A DNA stretch of 64,000 bases from Halictus rubicundus (taxonomy: Eukaryota; Arthropoda; Insecta; Hymenoptera; Halictidae). Of the stretch, positions 1-10,500 are shown piece after piece. Both the position numbers and the translations under genes were made by a program. The stretch covers positions 62,001-126,000 of the forward strand of contig NW_027488874.1 in NCBI RefSeq assembly GCF_050948215.1, given 5' to 3'. Numbering within the stretch: position 1 is the stretch's first letter; the number at the start of each line of letters is the position of its first letter. The notes under the pieces were generated by a model. It did not search any database. It was not told the DNA's origin and worked only from the letters and a program-made list of their open reading frames with translations.

Positions 1-3000
1 AATTTCGGCAGCGCGATTGGCAACAAATACCTTCCATCGGCACGGTCTTTCGGCAAGCCAAGCAAGTACTATTTGGCTGTCAGTCCAACAATATTCACGC
101 ATAGAGACAATGCGAAGGGATCGCCTAACCTTTTCTATTAATTGGGCCATTAGCAACGCACCGCACAATTCTAATCTGGGAATGCTTACGCTCTTCAATG
201 GCGCGACCCGAGACTTCGCACATAATAGCCGCGCGACCCAAGTGCCGTCGCTTCTACGCGAACGGACATAGACTGCGGCCCCATAAGCCTTTTCCGACGC
301 GTCTGAAAAACCGTGGATTTCTATATCCAAGTTCGAAAACAGAGCGAGTCGAGGAATTTTGACCGACGAAAGTTCATCTAGTTCAGTTCTGAAATTCAAC
401 CATCGCAGATGAAGATCTTGGGAGAGGGTTTCATCCCAACCAACCTTCATCTGCCAAAGTTCTTGCATGAAAAGCTTTGATTTAACTATAACAGGGCCGA
501 TGAGGCCCAAGGGGTCGAATATTTGCGCTATTTCAGCCAAGATGTTACGCTTTGTGATTCTAGTATGTTTTCTAATTTGCGCACTATAAGATAATTGGTC
601 GGAGGACACAGACCACAATAACCCGAGTGTTTTCGGCTCTTTGTCCAAGATTCTAAATTCTAAGTTCTGTGTCACGCCGCTAACGTGTCCAATTGATTTA
701 GGATCGTTGCTTGCCCATTTTCGCAAGGAAAAACCGGCCTTGGCTAGGATCCTTTCGGGCGATTCACGCAATGCGATGGCTTCATCTACCGTGTCACAAC
801 CAGTGAGCAAATCGTCGACATAAAAATCATGTAATATTACGTCGCTAGCATGGGGAGATGAGCGCGCGCAGTCTATGCCTACTTGATGTAGAGCGCGGGT
901 TGCCAGGTATGAGGCGGAGGCCGTACCGTAAGTTACCGTGTTAAGAGAATAGGTATCTATGTTATCCTCTTCCCTGAACCGCCAAAGAATCAATTGGTAC
1001 CTACGGTCCTCTTTTCTAACTAGAACTTGCCTGTACATCTTGGCGATGTCGGCGGATAGAACTATTTTGAATTTCCTAAAACGCAATAGGATGCTAAAAA
1101 GCTCGTCCTGTACTATCGGACCGACTAACTCCGCATCATTGCGCGAAATCCCTGTTGTCGATTTCGCCGAGCCGTCGAAAACTACGCGTAGCTTAGTGGT
1201 CGTACTAGAGTCCTTGAAGACCGCATGGTGAGGCAGATAGAAGCAATTGGAAATTGTGGCAGCGGAAACTTCATCTATTCTATTCATGTGGCCTAATTCT
1301 AAATATTCACGAATGAAATTTGAATATTCTGTGCGAAGGTCCGGATTTTTGCGGAATTTCCGCTCTAAGTTAAGTAAACGCCTTTCGGCCTGAGCACGAG
1401 ATTCTCCTAATTCTAGTAGTCGATTATTGAATGGGATTGCCACGATAAACCGACCGTGATCATCTCGCGTGGTATTTCTTACGAAGTGCTGCTCACAAAT
1501 ATCCGTCTCTAAAACTACCGGCTTTCTATCGCAAGCCTCGTCTACTTCCCAGAAGCGAGTCATGGAATTATGCAATTCGGTGTTGCTAATCAGATTACAA
1601 GTGCGACCTGAACGACACTTGTCCTTTGGGCTTGACCAGGAAAGCTGGCCTCCCAGAATCCATCCCAAACGAGTTTTTTGCCAAGCTAGGTTGCCAAGCC
1701 CGATTTTGACTTGGCCTACGCACAGCAGATTCCAAAAGATACCTGCACCAATTAACAAATCTATTCTACCCGATGAATAAAACTCGGGATCCGCGGGATA
1801 AGTCCCAGGAGGAACGGGAACGTTGAATCTGTGCAATGGCACATTCGGCATGTTTTCGGTAATGTCCTGGACCACTAAGCATGACAGGCTGGACGAGAAA
1901 TTACCGCGGATGGACGACATTTTTAACTCTATTGATGACCTGATTCTGGTCTTTGAACTGTTAAACCCGCTAATAGATGTATTTATTGTACGATGTGGAA
2001 GGTCTAGTTTTTGTGCCAAATTCTGACTGATTGAGTTTATTTGAGAACCCGAATCTAATAGCGCGCGGCATTTGTGCTTTCTACCCTTACTATCCGTGAC
2101 GTAAACCACCGCGGTAGAAAGGACTACATATTCGGCTTCAAGATTTGCCGAGCTAGTGTGGCATGCGTGCCCTACATGAGATGAGGAGGGAGATTCTTCT
2201 GTTTGATGCTCAGGAACAGAAATGGCCTCCTCTCGATGCAACAATGTGTGGTGTTTCTTACCACATTTTCTACAGTTGCCGCGCGTGCAACTCTTAACGC
2301 TGTGCCCCATACCGAGACAATTGAAACACACCCGTGCCCTTTTTACGGCAGCATGTCTTTCCACATGGGACATGGCTAATAGCTTAGTACAATTTTGCAA
2401 CGCATGCTCGCCGTCGCATAGCCCACATTTGCTAGATTTGCTAGCGACGTGCGATGTTGCTACGAATGGTTTCTTACTAATTTCACGGTTCCTTGGGAAG
2501 GGAGTGCGATCACTAACGGCAATAGCAACGGATGGCTTGCTACTGTCCCTGCGCTCTAAGTATTGCGACCGCGTTTCTAAGAATGCAGCGAAATCGTTGA
2601 AAGATGGGAGGACCTTTGACTCCATAGTGCGTTTCTCCCAATCATCTAGCGAAGCGGTATCCAACTTTCTTGCTAAGTACGTGCTAATGAGTGCATCCCA
2701 AATTTCTGCTGGATTTAGCAAAGACTCTAATGCGCGAACATTGTTTACCGCGCTATCCACAAATTCACTGAGAGCCTTTCCGCTGCTCTTTCTAGATAAT
2801 GGCTCGAGGTCTAGGAGTGAATTGACATGATGGGCTACTAGAAATTTAGGGTCGTCGTACCTCTGCCTTAAACGCGACCAAGCTAACTTGTAATTTGTGG
2901 CTGACACACCAAATGACTCTAGTATTCGCGCAGCCGGACCGGACAACGAAGAAACTAAATAGTTGAATCGATCTATGTCGTTCAATTTGTCGCAGTCGTG

Positions 3001-3450
3001 AACTAGTGATGTGAAGGTGTCCCGAAATCGAATCCACTGACTATAATTGCCATCGAAGGTGGGAATCTTTATTACGGGCAAACGAATCGCGGGGTACGAA
3101 TCTGAAGGCGTAGGAGTACGATTGCTAGTTGATGCACTATTACTTGCAGATTCACCGCGAGCAGCAATCAATCGCCTTTCGGCGTGAGAAAGAGTGTTAA
3201 AATACGTGTTTTCAAATTGCTCACGCTCAGCAAGATGCGTTTCCAATGCAGGAGTTCCTACGACGGATGCTTCAATTTGCGTTTGAATTCTATCAAATTT
3301 GTCGTATAGACCCTCATTTGTTCGAACGCGCTTCTCGAAAGATACTATGTCCGCGTTGACATCGGCTGACTCTACGAACTTTCTAAAAATTGTCAGCTTA
3401 GCCTTAGCGGCCCCGCGTTCGGAAATTAAACCTTTGAATTGAGCTTCCAT
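1..3450 (-). CDS. BEL/Pao Gag-Pol polyprotein, C-terminal part beyond window
   Basis: The frame is open from ATG at 3450 to position 1, 1150 codons; I checked every triplet and found no stop. An in-frame TAG lies at 3460-3462, just upstream, and the ATG has A at -3 and G at +4, so this start is well supported. Visible in order: DUF1759 Gag-like region (about residues 120-280, FDGNYSQW from residue 132); zinc knuckles CX2CX3HX4C (342-354), CX2CX4HX4C (375-388) and CX2CX3HX4H (393-405); DUF1758-type aspartic protease with LLDSGSQ, catalytic Asp466; reverse transcriptase with ADIAKMYRQ (Asp801) and YVDD (877-880); the Pao linker with FDPLGLIGP (978-986); RNase H with Asp1050, Glu1094 and WTDSQ (Asp1124). 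The product would be cleaved into a capsid-like protein and replication enzymes that copy the element RNA. Full BEL polyproteins are usually about 1700-1900 residues, so roughly a third, including integrase, is off the window. The frame looks functional so far. Confidence 0.95.
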   Translation of the reverse strand, partial: MEAQFKGLISERGAAKAKLTIFRKFVESADVNADIVSFEKRVRTNEGLYDKFDRIQTQIEASVVGTPALETHLAEREQFENTYFNTLSHAERRLIAARGESASNSASTSNRTPTPSDSYPAIRLPVIKIPTFDGNYSQWIRFRDTFTSLVHDCDKLNDIDRFNYLVSSLSGPAARILESFGVSATNYKLAWSRLRQRYDDPKFLVAHHVNSLLDLEPLSRKSSGKALSEFVDSAVNNVRALESLLNPAEIWDALISTYLARKLDTASLDDWEKRTMESKVLPSFNDFAAFLETRSQYLERRDSSKPSVAIAVSDRTPFPRNREISKKPFVATSHVASKSSKCGLCDGEHALQNCTKLLAMSHVERHAAVKRARVCFNCLGMGHSVKSCTRGNCRKCGKKHHTLLHREEAISVPEHQTEESPSSSHVGHACHTSSANLEAEYVVLSTAVVYVTDSKGRKHKCRALLDSGSQINSISQNLAQKLDLPHRTINTSISGFNSSKTRIRSSIELKMSSIRGNFSSSLSCLVVQDITENMPNVPLHRFNVPVPPGTYPADPEFYSSGRIDLLIGAGIFWNLLCVGQVKIGLGNLAWQKTRLGWILGGQLSWSSPKDKCRSGRTCNLISNTELHNSMTRFWEVDEACDRKPVVLETDICEQHFVRNTTRDDHGRFIVAIPFNNRLLELGESRAQAERRLLNLERKFRKNPDLRTEYSNFIREYLELGHMNRIDEVSAATISNCFYLPHHAVFKDSSTTTKLRVVFDGSAKSTTGISRNDAELVGPIVQDELFSILLRFRKFKIVLSADIAKMYRQVLVRKEDRRYQLILWRFREEDNIDTYSLNTVTYGTASASYLATRALHQVGIDCARSSPHASDVILHDFYVDDLLTGCDTVDEAIALRESPERILAKAGFSLRKWASNDPKSIGHVSGVTQNLEFRILDKEPKTLGLLWSVSSDQLSYSAQIRKHTRITKRNILAEIAQIFDPLGLIGPVIVKSKLFMQELWQMKVGWDETLSQDLHLRWLNFRTELDELSSVKIPRLALFSNLDIEIHGFSDASEKAYGAAVYVRSRRSDGTWVARLLCAKSRVAPLKSVSIPRLELCGALLMAQLIEKVRRSLRIVSMREYCWTDSQIVLAWLAERPCRWKVFVANRAAEI

Positions 3451-3914
3451 ACTTGTACACTATTGCGAACTCAAGTTAAAACCAAGGAAAAACTTACGGA
3501 GAATGACAGGAGTGGATCAGCGCTAACAAACAACTTCAGCAGGATCGTCTCACGGGATGCTCGTCGGTTCCTGGCAGTCAGCTAGTTCCAGAGAGCGGCC
3601 GTGTTCCAAGTACGTCTTGGGCACGCAAACGCCTTCCTGGAAACTGCAGGCTTGATGACGGCAGCTACAGTCCCGTAGTCTCCTGGTAGTCCCAAAATGC
3701 TGCAGCCCAATGAGGATTGTCCAGTCGGACACGAAATGGCAGCAGCAAGACTCCTTGTCTTCCGTGAAGCACGAACTTATTCGAGTATCCGGCTCGAAGG
3801 ACCAAATGTTGATTGCTCGTGGTTATCCCGAAGGATGTTCGAGCTTTCGATGTGGATTTACACGCGATGTGTCGACTAGGATGGGAGTTTCCTCTTGTAA
3901 GAAAGGAGACCAAA
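3451..3914 (-). other. retrotransposon leader between 5' LTR and gag start
   Basis: This 464-nt stretch lies between the inferred inner end of the 5' LTR and the Gag-Pol ATG. The primer-binding site should lie at its right end. Reading inward from the LTR the minus strand begins TTTGGTCTCCTTTC, which contains a TGG as expected for a site pairing with the CCA end of a tRNA, but I could not assign a tRNA. A few short minus-strand frames here (3550-3732, 3665-3922) resemble no protein I know and are probably chance. Nothing else is seen. Confidence 0.6.
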
Positions 3915-4201
3915 TGTAACAAAGCTAAAGCAGTGGACTGTATTTACAAGATTGATTTGAGCCGTAACCGAATACAAAAATGAATAGAGTACAGGAGAGC
4001 AGCTAGAAAAAGTCGTTTTCTCTAGCGTGCTTGGAAGCCAATTGATTGGGAGGATCGAGCCAAGAACCCACGTAAGGGTAGATCCTCCCTCTACTTCGGG
4101 ATTTTCCTCCCTTCCCTGGATGCCGATAGATATCCCGGATTGGCCAAGACGAGGACCAATTGGGGTTGGACGGTTGGAAAGTGGAAGATGGGACCGAGGA
4201 A

Positions 4202-4250
4202 CATCCTGATGGCCCCAAGGCCATCCTGATGAACCAAGGGCCATCAACCA
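4202..4250 (+). repeat. short 20-bp tandem repeat within LTR
   Basis: Two 20-bp units, 4202-4221 and 4222-4241, both start CATCCTGATG and have related second halves (GCCCCAAGGC and AACCAAGGGC). A partial third unit starts at 4242 with CATCAACCA. LTRs often hold such minisatellites in the U5 or U3 region. Confidence 0.6.
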
Positions 4251-4268
4251 CTCACCACGGGTGAAGAG

Positions 4269-4305
4269 TTGCCAGAGCCTGGGAAAGACCCAGGGCGTCT
4301 GGCAA
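4269..4305 (-). other. stem-loop in LTR
   Basis: Arms 4269-4276 and 4298-4305 pair perfectly over 8 bp (TTGCCAGA with TCTGGCAA). They continue into a second perfect 6-bp stem, CCTGGG (4278-4283) with CCCAGG (4289-4294), around an AAAGA loop, with a small asymmetric internal bulge between. If transcription starts near the TATA box, the hairpin lies roughly 45-80 nt from the RNA 5' end, in R/U5. Such structures in LTR RNAs can act in packaging, polyadenylation or strand transfer, but nothing here shows which. Confidence 0.55.
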
Positions 4306-4374
4306 TCGTCAAGTGCGAAACTAGAGAAGGGCAGGATGGGACCCCTGGCAGATTTATGGCATGGGCCTAGAAAG

Positions 4375-4381
4375 CTATATA
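4375..4381 (-). promoter_or_regulatory. candidate TATA box of the LTR promoter
   Basis: The minus strand reads TGTATATAGC here, a good TATA-box match inside the LTR and 158-164 nt from its 5' end. Transcription would start about 25-30 nt downstream, near 4345-4350, and proceed leftward through the leader into Gag-Pol. The R region of the LTR would then begin there. This rests on motif and position only. Confidence 0.4.
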
Positions 4382-4539
4382 CAAGTGCTACGCCCTGGGA
4401 ACGGACAGGAATGGGACATTAGCTAAAACGGTGACAAGGCCACTCCGTACCTAATTTCTAAAAACCCCCAAAGTCACGTTCCAAGAGCGCAAAGCAGTAC
4501 CCATGCCATAACCAGATGTTCCAGGCTGGCCGCTACACA

Positions 4540-7500
4540 ATCCTCTATCCTATCCTATCCTCTATCCTATCCTATCCTCCATCGTCTCCTATCCTCTATC
4601 CTATCCAATCCCCTATCCTATCCTCTATCCTATCCTATCCTCCATCGTCTCCTATCCTCTATCCTATCCAATCCCCTATCCTATCCTCTATCCTATCCTA
4701 TCCTCTATCCTATCCAATCCCCTATCTTATCTTCTATCGTCTCCTGTCCTCTATCCTATCCAATCCCCTATCCTATCCTCTATCCTATCCTATCCTCTAT
4801 CCTATCCTATCCGCTATCCTATCATATCCTCTATCCTATAATATCCTCTATCCTATCCAATCTCTATCGTCTCCTTTCCTCTATCCTATCCAATCCCCTA
4901 TCTTATCTTCTATCGTCTCCTGTCCTCTATCCTATCCAATCCCCTATCGTATCCTCTATCCTATCCTATCCTCTATCCTATCCTACCCTCAATCCTATCC
5001 TATCCTATGCTCTATCCTAACCTATCCTCTATCCTATCCTATCCTCTATCCTATCCTATCCTGTATCCTATCCTATCCTCTATCCTATCCTGTCCTCTAT
5101 CCTGTCCTATCCTCTATAATATCGTATCCTCTATCATATCCTATCCTCTTTCCTATAATATCATCTATCCTATCCAATCTCTATCGTCTCCTTTCCTCTA
5201 TCCTATCCAATCCCCTATCCTATCTTCTATCGTCTCCTGTCCTCTATCCTATCCAATCCCCTATCCTATCCCCTATCCTATCCTATCCTCTATCCTATCC
5301 TATCCTCTATCCTATCCTATCCTCTATCCTATCCTATCCTCAATCCTATCCTATCCTCTATCCTCTCCTATCCTTTATACTAACCAATCCTCTATCCTAT
5401 CCTCTATCCTATCCTATCCTCTATCCTATCTTATCCTCTATCCTAACCTATCCTCTATCATCTCCTATCATCTATCCTATCCTATCCTATCCTATCCTCA
5501 ACGCTATCCTATCCACATTCCTATCCTATACTCCATTATATCCTATCCGCTATCCTATCCTATCCTCTATCCTATCCTATCCTCTATCCTAACCTATCCT
5601 CTATCCTATCCTATCCTCTATCCTATCCTATCCTCAACGTTATCCTATCCTCTATCCTATCCTATCCTCAACGCTATCCTATCCTCATTACTATCCTATA
5701 CTCCATTATATCCTATCCGCTATCGTATCATATCCTCTATCCTATAATATCCTCTATCCTATCCAATCCTCTATCCTATCCTCTATCATATCCTCTATCC
5801 TATCCTATCCTCTATCCTATCCTCTATCCTATCCTATCCGCTATCCTATCCTATATCCTATCCTATCCTCTATCCTATCCTATCCTCTATCCTGTCCTAT
5901 CCTCTTTAATGTCGTATCCTCTATCATATCCTATCCTCTTTCCTATTATATCATCTATCCTATCCAATCTCTATCGTCTCCTTTCCTCTATCCTATCCTA
6001 TCCTCAACGCTATCCCATCCTCATTCCTATCCTATACTCCATTATATCCTATCCGCTATCCTATCATATCCTCTATCCTATAATATCCTCTATCCTATCC
6101 AATCTCTATCGTCTCCTATCCTCTATCCTATCCTATCCTGTATCCTATCCTATCCTCTATCCTATAATAACCTCTATCCTGTCCTATCCTCTATAATATC
6201 GTATCCTCTATCCGATCCTATTCTCTATCCTATCCTATCCTCAATCCTATCCTATCCTCTATCCTATCCTATCCTCAATCCTATCCTATCCTCTATCCTC
6301 TCCTATCCTTTATACTAACCAATCCTCTATCCTATCCTCTATCCTCTCCTATCCTTTATACTAACCAATCCTCTATCCTATCCTCTATCCTATCCTATCC
6401 TCTATCCTATCCTATCCTCTATCCTATCCTATCCTCTATCCTATCCTATCCTCTATCCTATCCTATCCTCTATCCTATCCTATCCTGTATCCTATCCTAT
6501 CCTCTATCCTATCCTATCCTCTATCCTCTCCTATCCTGTATCCTATCCTATCCTCTATCCTATCCTATCCTATCCTCTATCCTAACCTATCCTCTGTCTT
6601 ATCCTATCCTCTATCCTATCCTATCCTGAAACCTATCCTATCCTCTATCCTATCCTATCTTCTATCCTATTCTATACTCTATCCTAACCTATCCTCTATC
6701 GTATCCTATTCTCTATCCTATCCTATCCTCTATAATATCGTATCCTCTATCATATCCTATCCTCTTGCCTATAATATCATCTACCCTATCCTATCCTCTA
6801 TCCTATCCAATCCCCTACCCTATCCTCTATCCTATCCTATCCTCTATCGTCTGCTCTATCCTATCCTATCCACTATCCTATCCTATCCTCAATGCTATCC
6901 TATTCTCTATCCTCACCTATCCTTTATACTATCAAATCCTCTATCCTATCCTATCCTCTATCCTATGCTATCCTCCATCGTCTCCTATCCTCTATCCTAT
7001 CCAATCCCCTATCCTATCCTCTATCCTATCCTATCCTCTATCCTATCCAATCCCCTATCTTATCATCTATCGTCTCCTGTCCTCTATCCTATCCAATCCC
7101 CTATCCTATCCTCTATCCTATCCTATCCTCTATCCTATACTGCCCTCAATCCTATCCTATCCTATGCTTTATCCTATTCTATACTCTATCCTATCCTATC
7201 CTCTATCCTATCCTATCCTCTGTCCTATCCTATCCTCTATCCTAACCTATCCAATCCCCTATCTTATCATCTATCGTCCCCTGTCCTCTATCCTATCCAA
7301 TCCCCTATCCTATCCTCTATCCTAACCTATCCTCTATCCTATCCTATCCTCTTTCCTATCCTATCCTCTATCCTATCCTATCCTCTATCCTAACCTATCC
7401 TCTATCCTATCCTATCCTCCATCCTATCCTATCCTCAACGCTATCCTATCCTCATTCCTATCCTATACTCCATTATATCCTATCCGCTATCCTATCATAT

Positions 7501-10500
7501 CCTCTATCCTATAATATCCTCTATCCTATCCAATCCCTATCGTATCCTCTATCCTATCCTATCCTCTATCCTATCCAATCCTCTATCCTATCCTACCCTC
7601 AACCCTATCCTATGATATGCTGTATCCTATTCTATACTCTATCCTATCCCATCCTCTATCCTATCCTATCCTCTATCCTATCCTATCCTCTATATTATCC
7701 TATCCTCTATCCTATCCTATCCTAAACGCTATCCTATCCTCTATCCTATCCTATCCTCAACGCTATCCTATCCTCATTACTATCCTATACTCCATTATAT
7801 CCTATCCGCTATCGTATCATATCCTCTATCCTATAATATCCTCTATCCTATCCAATCCTCTATCCTATCCTCTATCATATCCTCTATCCTGTCCTATCCT
7901 CTATCCTATCCTCTATCCTATCCTATCCTCTATCCTATCCTATATCCTATCCTATCCTCTATCCTATCCTATCCTCTATCCTGTCCTATCCTCTTTAATG
8001 TCGTATCCTCTATCATATCCTATCCTCTTTCCTATTATATCATCTATCCTATCCAATCTCTATCGTCTCCTTTCCTCTATCCTATCCAATCCCCTATCTT
8101 ATCTTCTATCGTCTCCTGTCCTATATCCTATCCAATCCCCTATCCTGTCCTCTATCCTATCCTATCCTCTATCCTATCCTATCCTCTATCCTATCCTATC
8201 CTCAATCCTATCCTATCCTCTATCCTCTCCTATCCTTTATACTAACCAATCCTCTATCCTATCCTCTATCCTATCCTATCCTCTATCCTATCTTATCCTC
8301 TATCCTAACCTATCCTCTATCATCTCCTATCATCTATCCTATCCTATCCTATCCTATCCTCAACGCTATCCTATCCACATTCCTATCCTATACTCCATTA
8401 TATCCTATCCGCTATCCTATCCTATCCTCTATCCTATCCTATCCTCTATCCTAACCTATCCTCTATCCTATCCTATCCTCTATCCTATCCTATCCTCAAC
8501 GTTATCCTATCCTCTATCCTATCCTATCCTCAACGCTATCCTATCCTCATTACTATCCTATACTCCATTATATCCTATCCGCTATCGTATCATATCCTCT
8601 ATCCTATAATATCCTCTATCCTATCCAATCCTCTATCCTATCCTCTATCATATCCTCTATCCTATCCTATCCTCTATCCTATCCTCTATCCTATCCTCTA
8701 TCCTATCCTATCCGCTATCCTATCCTATATCCTATCCTATCCTCTATCCTATCCTATCCTCTATCCTGTCCTATCCTCTTTAATGTCGTATCCTCTATCA
8801 TATCCTATCCTCTTTCCTATTATATCATCTATCCTATCCAATCTCTATCGTCTCCTTTCCTCTATCCTATCCAATCCCCTATCTTATCTTCTATCGTCTC
8901 CTGTCCTATGTCCTATCCAATCCCCTATCCTGCCCTCTATCCTATCCTATCCTCTATCCTATCCTACCCTCAATCCTATCCTATCCTATGCTCTATCCTA
9001 TTCTATACTCTATCCTATCCCATCCTCTATCCTATCCTATCCTCTATCCTATCCTATCCTCTGTCTTATCCTATCCTCTATCCTATCCTATCCTGAAACC
9101 TATCCTATCCTCTATCCTATCCTATACTCTATCCTAACCTATCCTCTATCGTATCCTATTCTCTATCCTATCCTATCCTCTATAATATCGTATCCTCTAT
9201 CATATCCTATCCTCTTGCCTATAATATCATCTACCCTATCCTATCCTCTATCCTATCCAATCCCCTACCCTATCCTCTATCCTATCCTATCCTCTATCGT
9301 CTGCTCTATCCTATCCTATCCACTATCCTATCCTATCCTCAATGCTATCCTATTCTCTATCCTCACCTATCCTTTATACTATCAAATCCTCTATCCTATC
9401 CTATCCTCTATCCTATGCTATCCTCCATCGTCTCCTATCCTCTATCCTATCCAATCCCCTATCCTATCCTCTATCCTATCCTATCCTCTATCCTATCCAA
9501 TCCCCTATCTTATCATCTATCGTCTCCTGTCCTCTATCCTATCCAATCCCCTATCCTATCCTCTATCCTATCCTATCCTCTATCCTATACTGCCCTCAAT
9601 CCTATCCTATCCTATGCTCTATCCTATTCTATACTCTATCCTATCCTATCCTCTATCCTATCCTATCCTCTATCCTATCCTATCCTCTATCCTATCCTAT
9701 CCTCTATCCTATCCTATCCTCTATCGTATCCTATCCTCTATAATAACCTATCCTCTATCCTATCCTATCCTCTATCCTATCCTATCCTAAACGCTATCCT
9801 ATCCTCTATCCTATCCTATCCTCAACGCTATCCTATCCTCATTACTATCCTATACTCCATTATATCCTATCCGCTATCGTATCATATCCTCTATCCTATA
9901 ATATCCTCTATCCTATCCAATCCTCTATCCTATCCTCTATCATATCCTCTATCCTATCCTATCCTCTATCCTATCCTCTATCCTATCCTATCCTCTATCC
10001 TATCCTATATCCTATCCTATCCTCTATCCTATCCTATCATCTATCCTGTCCTATCCTCTTTAATGTCGTATCCTCTATCATATCCTATCCTCTTTCCTAT
10101 TCTATACTCTATCCTATCCCATCCTCTATCCTATCCTATCCTCTATCCTATCCTATCCTCTATCCTATTCTATCCTCTATCCTAACCTATCCTATCCTCT
10201 ATCCTAACCTATCCTCTGTCTTATCCTATCCTCTATCCTATCCTATCCTCTATCCTATCCTATCCTCTACCCTATCCTTTCCTCCATCCTATCCTATCCT
10301 CTATCCTATCCTATCCTATCCTCTATCCTATCCTATCCTCTATCCTATCCTATCCTCTATCCCATCCTATCCTCTATCCTATCCTATCCTCTATCCTATC
10401 CTATCCTATCCTCTATCCTATCCTATACTCTATCCTAACCTATCCTCTATCGTATCCTATTCTCTATCCTATCCTATCCTCTATAATATCGTATCCTCTA

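Larger units (their letters stand above)
1..4539 (-). mobile_element. BEL/Pao LTR retrotransposon, 5' part (3' part off the window)
   Basis: Read on the minus strand, the order is 5' LTR, leader, then a single long Gag-Pol frame that leaves the window at its left edge. The domain order (DUF1759, CCHC knuckles, DUF1758-type protease, reverse transcriptase with YVDD, Pao-type linker, RNase H) is the BEL/Pao order. Gypsy and Copia elements lack the DUF1759/DUF1758 pair. The right end of the element meets the TATCC satellite with no intervening sequence, so it appears to have inserted into the satellite. The integrase, final part of the polyprotein and 3' LTR should lie to the left of the window. 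No inactivating mutation is visible in the portion present. Insertion age cannot be judged without the second LTR. Confidence 0.93.
3915..4539 (-). repeat. 5' long terminal repeat (LTR), about 625 bp
   Basis: On the minus strand the segment begins TGTGTAGCGGCCAGCCTGG at 4539 and ends GCTTTGTTACA at 3915, the usual TG...CA termini. It is non-coding and lies directly before the leader. The left boundary rests on the terminal dinucleotide and the putative primer site next to it. The right boundary rests on the abrupt change to satellite at 4540; a start at 4537 is also possible because of the TGTGT sequence. The second LTR, which would prove the ends, is outside the window. No AATAAA polyadenylation signal is seen. 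Confidence 0.7.

Noticed and set aside
2222..2830. 202-codon + strand frame opposite the zinc-knuckle region, and other + strand frames in 17-2026
   Set aside because: They lie antisense to the BEL/Pao Gag-Pol frame, which has clear domains and catalytic motifs. The + frames resemble nothing known.
3460..3497. GTAAGT splice-donor match on the minus strand just before the Gag-Pol start, with a TAG acceptor
   Set aside because: The implied intron would be 38 nt, too short for normal splicing, and no other acceptor is apparent.
3895..3914. Primer-binding site next to the LTR (TGGTCTCC on the minus strand)
   Set aside because: Position and TGG fit, but I could not match the rest to a tRNA 3' end, so it is mentioned only in the leader entry.
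3665..4247. Minus-strand frames of 85 and 123 codons in the leader and LTR
   Set aside because: They overlap LTR and leader sequence, have no recognisable domain, and are within chance length.
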